Assembly (NCBI GenBank): GCA_029721435.1
Contig: CM056574.1
Coordinates: 69,669,501 to 69,733,500 of the forward strand
Origin: Gymnothorax reevesii
Lineage: Eukaryota; Chordata; Actinopteri; Anguilliformes; Muraenidae
Reading direction: 5' to 3'
Length of the DNA: 64,000 nt
Below the pieces are notes generated by a model. The model was not told the DNA's origin and did not search any database. It saw only the letters and a list, made by a program, of their open reading frames with translations. This document shows positions 46,701-55,800 of the stretch, one piece after another. Position 1 is the stretch's first letter. Each line of letters opens with the position of its first letter. The translations under genes and the position numbers were made by a program.

Positions 46701-49700
46701 ATAAAAAGGTTATCAAAATTTACTTATTCTCATTTCATTTTTTGCCCTTTGACACCTACCGAAGACATTGTAATGTACAGCAAAATGGTGTAATTTGATC
46801 AAATTAGTGGGTTTCTTTTAAACACTGCCTAACTATGAAGGACTTAAGTCACATCAATGACTTAACATATACATGGACAGATACATATAATTCTGTGCTG
46901 CAAATTTCATTACCCTGAGTAACTGTTCACAAGGTCAACTGACCCCCTGAAAAGGAGTGATTTTTGAGATTTTTTTGTGAAAGTCCGAATTTGGACCCCA
47001 GCCATACCTTTACTGATAGTTTTATAAGTCTATGCTTGCAAGGAGTTATTTAGCTGTATGTAGAGAGTATGAATCAGCAATTTTGGTATCCTCAGATCAA
47101 TGGTTCGGGCACCAGGTAAGCCTAAATATCGCAAAAATAATTTCTGCTAGAAAAAACTTTCATTTTCAGGTGCCCATATCTTCAAAAGGAAGCAAGATGC
47201 ACTGTTTTTGATTGCATATTCTGAAGGCTTGTGTGCAAATTACCCCAGGTAGCAATTTTCAGCTTTGTAGTTTTTTAAAATCCAAAAATATGATCATTTG
47301 AAAATGAGAAAAATCTGTGATGCAGCGCGCAACGGCAAAAGGGGGGGGGGGGGGTCTGGCCATATTTTCGGACGGTCGTAATCACAAAACGGCTTGGACC
47401 TTTGGCCTGAAATTTTATGTGTGTTCGTTATTTGCATAAATGAACATTTTCATGGAGTTTCAGCAAAATCTAAGTGGGTCACCTGGAGACTTTCCTGAAA
47501 ATTAGGTGATTTGGCATGGAATGACCCTAATAGAATGCTTATTCAAAAAATAGGCACATCTTTTTATTATTGATATAGCTCTACCCATTTTACCTACAAC
47601 ATTATTGACACGTTTAGTCCAGGACAGTTGATCGTCCAGGGTTAGACCTAGAAGTTTCACCTCCTTGACTTGCTCTAATATAATATTATTCATCGAGAGG
47701 GTGAGTAACTGGTCATCTCTCAATACGTACCTCGATACAAAAACAATGCTTTTAGTTTTAGCCACATTAAGTATCAACCATGTAATTCTGTTACCACAAA
47801 TTTTCCAGGATTACAGCTAAGTATTAGAAAGGTTAATGTCTGAAATTCAGTATAGACAAAATAAGGAAGATATTTCTTACCCAGCCAGCATGTCCATGTG
47901 GGGCTCACAAGGGTTTAATACGGGCTATGTGGGTACTGAGTGGGCATGGGCTTGAATTGGGCAAATTTAGCAGGTCCCATGCAGTTTCATTGTCATGGGC
48001 CCCACATGTGAAGCCCATGTGGGCTGGCCATATAAGCCTCATAAGGGATCGAAGTGGGCAAAGTGGGCATGGGTGTAAACAGGGCAAATTGTAAGGGCCC
48101 CATATTTTTTCAGAAACGTGGGCCCCACATGAGGAGCCCATGTAGGCTTCTAAATGGGCCCCATTAAGTATATATGTGGGCTAAGTGAGTCTGGGCTGGA
48201 ACTGGGTAACATGGAACTGGGCCCCATATAGAATATACGTGGGCTAAGAGGCCATGGTATGGAACTGGGAAACGCTATGTGGGACCCATTTGAGTTTAGT
48301 TACATGGGGGCCACGTGACGAGCCCATGTAGACTGGCTGAATGGGCCCTATTAAGTACATATGTGAGCTAAGAGAATCTGGGCTGGAACTGGGTAACATG
48401 GACATGGGCCCTATATGGAATATACATGAGCTAAGTGGGCATGGTATGGAACTGGGAAACGTAATGTGGGACCCATTTGGCTTTAGTTACATGGGAGTAA
48501 CCTGAGGAGCCCGCGTAGGCTGGCTAAATGGGCCCCATTAAGTATATATGTGGGCTAAGTGAGTCTGGACTGGAACTGGGTAACATGGACTTGGGCCCTA
48601 TATGGAACATATGTAGGCTAAGTGGGCATGGTATGGAACTGGGAAACGCTATGTGGGACCCATTTGGGTTTAGTTACATGGGGGCCACGTGAGGAGCCCA
48701 TGTATGCAGGCTAAATAGGCCCCATTAAGTACATATGTGGGCTAAGTGAGTCTGGGCTGGAACTGGGTGACATGGACATGGGCCCTATACGGAATATAAA
48801 TGAGCTAAGTGGGCATGGTATGGAACTAGGAAACGTTATGTGGGACTTATTTGGCTTTAGTTACATGGGGGTAACCTGAGGAGCTTGTGTAGGCTGGCTA
48901 AATGGGCCCCATTAAGTATTTAATGGGCTAAGTGAGTCTGGACTGGAATTAGGTGACATGGACTTGGGCCCTATATGGAACATATGTAGGCTAAGTGGGC
49001 ATGGTATAGAAGTGGGGAAACACTATGTGGGACCCATTTTGGTTTAGTTGCATGGGGGCCACGTGGGGAGCCCATATAGTCTGGCTAAATGGGCCCCATT
49101 GAGTATGTATGTGGGCTAAATGAGTCTGGGCTATAAATGGGTAACATGGACATGGGCCCTATAAGGATTATACGTGGGCTGAGTGAGCATGGTACAGAAC
49201 TGGTAAACGCTATGTGGGACCAATTTGAGTTTAGTTACATGGGGGCCACGTGAGGAGCCCATGTATGCAGGCTAAATAGGCCCATTAAGTACATATGTGG
49301 GCTAAGTGAGTCTGGGCTGGAACTGGGTAACATGGACATGGGCCCTTTACGAAATATACATGAGCTAAGCGGGCATGGTATGGAACTGGGAAATGTTATG
49401 TGGGACCCATTAGGCTTTAGTTACATGGGGTTAACCTGAGGAGCCCGCGTAGGCGGGCTGAATGGGCCCCATTAAGTATTTAATGGGCTAAGTGAGTCTG
49501 GACTGGAATTGAGTGACATGGAATTGGGCCCTATATGAAACATATGTAGGCTAAGTGGTCATGGTATAGAAGTGGGTAAACACTTTGTGGGACCCATTTG
49601 GGTTTAGTTGCATGGGGGCCACATGAGGAGCTAAAGGAACTAAAACTAAAAAAGACTAACTGTAGCATTAGTCATTGTCCATTTGACACAAATAGATGTG

Positions 49701-49738
49701 TGAATGTTTTGATGCAGTACAAATTTAACCTTATAATT

Positions 49739-49804
<66 letters not shown>

Positions 49805-52800
49805 TGTGTGTGTGAGAGAGAGAGACAGAGAAAACTAAGCGAGAGAGTTGTGCTGCATTTAGGGGTTTTGGCGGAGAGCAGGAGGTGTGTCAATTTTGAA
49901 AAGTTAAAAGAACGTGCGCTTTCCGCCCCACTGTAATCGTCCCCTTCACGTACATCAAATTCAGTTAACGACGATTAAATTTCATTGGTTAACGCCCAAT
50001 TCCGACAAATTATAGTTTAATCATAACCGTCATACCTGTTGCAAATATTAGTAGTTTACAGATTAGATGGAGCAGTTAAGCCTAAGCGGGTTCTCTGCGG
50101 ATGGATATGCTGTTTGAAAACCAGCTGCCTGGCATAGCTCCCGTCTCCTCTCCTCAGTTGCCCACAGGAGCTGCACGACGTCACTGTGTCAAGGGTCATT
50201 TGTACTGTTATGGCCCCAATTTGTTATTACATTTATAACACAACAGCAACAGGAAGGGATGACAAACACAGTTTTAACAACTAAAACACATTTAATTTTT
50301 CACAAAGACAAAGACTAATAACAACCTACAACTAAAGACCAAGATTGATAAATAAGAAAAAACAGAAATAATTACAGTCCCTTTTTGGTGGGGTGGCTTG
50401 GTGATGTCCTGGATGAAGAAAATGCTCAAACACAGGCAAAGAAATCCACAAAAGAAACGTCACAGGTCTTGAACAGAATGGCAGGTCAGGTCATCTTCTT
50501 GCAATTTCTCCTACTACTTTACTGTCTCAATTCTTTTCCTTATATACTCTTTTGCAGACCCCACCCACATTTAGACCTCTTTTTTTTAATTTTCTGAGAC
50601 TTGCCCCAGACATGTCCAGGACATGTCTAAACATGACTCCAGTCTGAGCTTAACAAAAAAAGGTAAATACTGCCATCTAGTGGCCTATATTCACATTACA
50701 GTACATAGAGCCGACCCGAGCTGAACGCCTTGTTTTTGTCCTGAAAATGAATAAAATCTACCTCCGTGATCGTCGAAATGGACGAAGAGCAGGAAATGTC
50801 CATAGGCGAGATTCGTTTGTGGACCGTGCCACGTCTTCAGGACCACAGAGATATAAGAAAACTAGAGTGGACGGAGTGTGGACTGGACCAAAGCTGAAAC
50901 GGCAGAATAGCTACGCCATCCTGTGTATGTATAAACGTCCAATGAGTTATATGTAAACAGTAGGCTAAACATGGGTGTCGACAACTTAGAGACTTGTTTT
51001 CCGTGTTCTTTTTATCTTTTCTTACTTCAAATGGACACAAATAAGGAATTCTAATCAAACGACAAAATTTATTTAATTTTAAATCCGGTGTATTCGATGT
51101 TTATTTAATCGGAAGACATTACAGAGAAATCGGAACTTCAGCTGTTGTCCCGTATGAGCAAGTTTTCGTTATTTTTCGAGCACGGTTTAGGCCAGTTATA
51201 CTGCATTTTTCATTGAACGTCTGCCTCGATATACATACACAAGATTGCGGTGGCGTGCTGCCACGGAAACGACGAGATGGTCCACTCAAGTTTTCTTATA
51301 TCCATGTGTTCGAGGACTTTCTTAGGACACGGAAACTGAAAGTTTCTGGGTGAAAAGACGAACTAGTAACGTTAGCCCTAGTGTTTTCGGCTCTACGAAC
51401 GCCAGAGTTAGCGCCTGTTGTGGACTTGTCGAATAGCAGTGGCAACAGTTATTTCTCCAAGCTTCTTTGGCATTTTTCCTTTCTTTGCCACAAACTGCGT
51501 GCAAGAAATGCTTCACACCTGTGCAGGCCTTTTTTCTTTGTAAAATGGATTAATTGAAAAGGTAGGTCATCAACTGAGCAGCACACCAATAATCTGTCCT
51601 TTCAATCTGGTATCCAATGCTGTTGCACTGAGCGTATCCGACACCATTGGTTAATCTTCATTGGGATCGTTGCAGCACCTAAAAGACTCTCCCTCACTTC
51701 GTTAGATGTAGCCTATACGGTTTTACCTGGCAGTCATTTGCGTGTTATGTATTCAACAGCGTTGGATACCAGATTGAAAGGACATGCAGGTTCTCGATAT
51801 GTTGCTCAATTAGTACCTTCTCAATAAATCCATTTTACGCAGAAAAAAGCCTGCACAGGTGCGAAGTGTTTCTTGCATGCAGTTTGCGACAAACAAACGC
51901 AAAGTGCTGATTGTTGTTATTGAAATTCTATTGGAGTAAAGTAGAAAATTCTTATGGACTGTCAAATAGACACAAAGTGGAAATAACGTTAAATAAAGAA
52001 CTGGGTACAGTCAGTTATTTTTGTTTTCATTGTTTCTATTAATTGAATTAATCTGTTGGGCTTTTAATTCGTGTTTAAAGAAAACAGCTGACATTATAAT
52101 CCATTCCACCACCAGACTGCCGCAGGGGTTGCTTCGTTTTTCCTATGAAACCGCAATACAGAATGAACCAGGAGAAGTTCACTTGATTTGAATAATATTA
52201 TATAGCCTATTCTAAATAACATAATAGCTAATCAAAGAACTTACTGAATAAATTAATTGGGGAAAGCGAATTCATATTTGATGTCGCGCATCGCAATTAA
52301 AAAATTTCAAAGCTGCGTGAACATAAACGCTATTCATTCAACTCAGCCATTCAGCTTTCGGTTTTAATGCCCTAGCGCCTAAACAATTAATTTGTGCTAA
52401 AAATGCCAAACATGCCCAGTGAATGATCCGCTATGTTAAGTTTAATAATCTATTGTGTAATCCCATTCCGCCATAATAAACGAGATGAGCAAAAATGAAA
52501 CGTTTTATTGTTTTTTTTTTCCTAAAAAAGTATATCTTAAATGTGTTATGTTTAAAGCAAGGATTTATAAAAAGTGCAGCTCACTTGTTTTATGTTTAAA
52601 GCAAGAATTTTTAAATAAAAAGTGCAACTCAAATTTTTATGTTTAAAGCAAGCTGTAACATTCATTGAAATACAACTTTATGTTGTGGTTTTTGCTGCTA
52701 AATTGTTGCATTATTTTTTGTATTTAGTTGAAGATGAACTATGCAACTTTGATCCTGTATTAAATTTCAATTGTTAATTTATCAAATGGCTGTGGAGTAA

Positions 52801-55800
52801 TTGTGATGGTTAAATGACTATGGGGAGAATGGAGGCTGTCTTCCAGTAGTGTTAGGCCATGTGCTAAGGCTGAAAATATGCCTAGAAAATGGTTTTCGTT
52901 CCAACGACTGGGTAATACTTTATTTTTGCATAATTATAACCAGAAAAACATGCCATCAAAGTAACCAAGAGTTCTCCGCTGAAAAGTTTGCAGTTTTTGC
53001 AGAAACAACTACCATTTCAGGGGCAAAGGGAAATGTAGTAGGGGCCAAAAATCTGATGTCATCGGATTGGAACAAGTTTGGTATCAAACTGTAGGTCTAT
53101 GAATGTGCTTCAAGGAAATATGTGTCCCAATCCGCTGGCCAGCCCCTGTGCCTCTGTAGAGGGGGTTGAAATCTGAGAAAATGAGATTTTGGCCACTTGT
53201 CATGGGGCCCAGGGGCAAGTGAGCAAGCTCAAACATGTTGTATTCAAATACACTCAACAAAAATATAAACGCAACACTTTTGTTTTTGCTCCCATTTGTC
53301 ATGAGATGGACTCAAAGATCTAAAATTCATTCCAGATACACAATATTACCAATGCTCTCAAACATTGTTCGCAAATCTGTCTAAATGTGTGATAGTGAGC
53401 ACTTTTGCTTTGCTGAGACAATCCATCCCACCTCACAGGTGTGCCACATCAAGATGCTCATCAGACACCATGATTAGTGCACAGGTGTACCTTATACTGC
53501 CCACAATAAAAGGCCACTCTGAAATGTGCAGTTTTTGCTTCATTGGGGGTCTGGGGACTCAGAACCAGTCAGTATCTGGTGTGACCACCATTTGCCTCAT
53601 GCAGTGCAACACATCTTCTTCGCATAGAGTTTATCAGATTGTCAATTGTGGCCTGTGGAATGTTGGTCCACTCCTCTTCAATGGCTGTGCGAAGTTGCTG
53701 GATATTAGTGGGGACTGGTGCGTGCTGTCGTAAACGCCGGTCAAGCACATCCCAAACATGCTCAATGGGTGACATGTCCGGTGAGTATGCTGGCCATGCA
53801 AGAACTGGGACATTTTCAGCTTCCAAGAATTGTGTACAGATTGTTGCAACATGGGGCCGTGCATTATCTTGCTGAAACATGAGGTGATGTTCATGGATGT
53901 ATGGCACAACAATGGGCCTCGGGATCTCATCACGGTATCTCTGTGCATTCAAAATGCCATCAATAAAATGCACCTGTGTTCTTGGTCCATAATAGATGCC
54001 TGCCCATACCATAACCCCACCACCAACATGGACCACTCGATCCACAACATTGACATCAGCAAAGCGCTCACCCACACGACGCCACACACGCTGTCTGCCA
54101 TCTGCTCTGAACAATGTAAACCGAGATTCATCCGTGAAGAGAACACCTCTCCAACGTGCCAGACGCCATCGAATGTGAGCATTTGCCCACTCAAGTCTGT
54201 TACGGCGACGATCTGGAGTCAGGTTAAGACCCCGATGAGGACGACGAGCATGCAGTTGAGCTTCCCTGAGACGGTTTCTGACAGTTTGTGCAGAAATTCT
54301 TTGGTTATGCAAACCAATTGTTTCAGCAGCTGTCTGAGTAGCTGGTCTCAGACGATCTTGGAGGTGAACCTGCTGGATGTAGAGGTCCTGGGCTGGTGTG
54401 GTTACACGTGGTCTGCGGTTGTGAGGCCGGTTGGATGTACTGCCATATTCTCTGAAACGCCTTTGGAGACGGCTTATGGTGGAGAAATGAACATTCAATG
54501 CCCGAGCAACAGATCTGGTTGACATTCCTGCTGTCAGCATGCCAAATGCACGCTCCCTCAATGCTTGCGCCATCTGTGGCATTTTGTTGTGAGACAAAAC
54601 TGCACATTTCAGAGTGGCCTTTTATTGTGGACAGTCTAAGGTACACCTGTGCACTAATCATGGTGTCTGATGAGTATCTTGATGTGGCACACCTGTGAGG
54701 TGGGATGGATTGTCTCAGCAAAGCAAAAGTGCTCACTATCACACATTTAGACAGATTTGTGAACAATGTTTGAGAGAAATGGTAATATTGTGTATCTGGA
54801 ATGAATTTTAGATCTTTGAGTCCATCTCATGACAAATGGGAGCAAAAACAAAAGTGTTGCGTTTATATTTTTGTTGAGTGTATGTTTAGTTAGACCTTTC
54901 AAATGACACCCATGTCAATGGGGTCCACAAACCCATTCACTCAGGGGAAATGTTCATGCATTTTGGCCCCCTTTTTAGGGGGTTCCCTGCCCCTGGGCAG
55001 CAATGAGTTTGTGGACTCCAGCGACATGGGTGTCATTTGAAAGGTCTAACTAAACATACTTGAATACAACATATTTGATCCTCCTCACTTGCCCCTGGGC
55101 CCCATGGTAAGGGGCCAAAATCTCATTTTCTCAGATTTCAACCCCCTCTGCAGGGGCACAGGGGCTGGCCAGCGGATTGGGACGTATATTTCCTTGAAGC
55201 ACATTCATAGACCTACAATTTGAGACCAAACTTGCTACAATCTGATGACATCAGATTTTCGACCCCTACTCTATTTCCCTTTGCCCCTGTAATGGTAGTT
55301 GTTTCTGCAAAAACTGCACACTTTTCAGAGAAGTTTTGTTTACTTAAATAGTATGTGCTTCTGGTTAGAATTATGCAAAAATAAAGTATTCCCCAGATGG
55401 TGGAACGAAACATCATATTTTGAGCCTTAGCACGTGGCCTATGTCCCTTGACCAAAATCCAACCTTGCACCATCAGCGCCTCCAACCCTGTATCCCAGCT
55501 CTCTTCTTGGCAGCATCACAAATATGTTCCGTAATCTCTTGTTTATGTCAGACATAACTACACAAATATACACATTGTAACATGTATGTAATGTTATCCC
55601 CCACTCCATGTGTACAAATTCACTTTAATTGAGCCTGAACTAGTAAAATCCCTCAAACTCGAATCGGGACACACAGGTGGAGCCTACATGGGTCTAACAG
55701 AACTCACCCACTTAGGACCCACCTAAAGCCCAGCCTGAGCTCATTTCAAGACCACATGGAGGCACACACTTGGGGCTTATATGGGTCTAATAAAAGTCTT

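Larger units (their letters stand above)
45128..47527. mobile_element. 2.4-kb foldback DNA transposon with ~730-bp inverted repeats
   Basis: It begins GGGTCATTCCATGCCAAATC and ends with the exact inverse. TAAT flanks both sides (45124-45127 and 47528-47531). Left arm about 45128-45857, right arm about 46780-47527. The arms are clearly inverted copies (for example CCATGAAAATGTTCATTTATGC and its inverse), with scattered differences. The central 0.9 kb holds a small minus-strand frame and a MITE. A 4-bp duplication occurs in several superfamilies (Sola, Ginger, Academ); I cannot choose. Confidence 0.85.
44263..47830 (-). mobile_element. 5'-truncated LINE, split by a foldback transposon
   Basis: On minus, the LINE enters at about 47830 in the thumb region of reverse transcriptase, is interrupted at 47527-45128, and ends near 44263. 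The 3' part has GACCCCAGGAGGATTAGC, CAGCTAATGGGGATCC and then AATAAA, a tail seen in fish LINEs. Removing the insertion and one TAAT copy joins the two coding pieces in frame. The clade (Jockey/CR1/L2-like) is a guess. Confidence 0.75.

Noticed and set aside
49598..49936. Frame through the TG microsatellite
   Set aside because: Built of VCVCVC from a TG run; low complexity, same on the other strand.
53830..54522. 230-codon frame opposite the Tc1 transposase (also at 14753-15445)
   Set aside because: Shadow of the GC-rich transposase on the other strand; it follows the copies only because the DNA is conserved.
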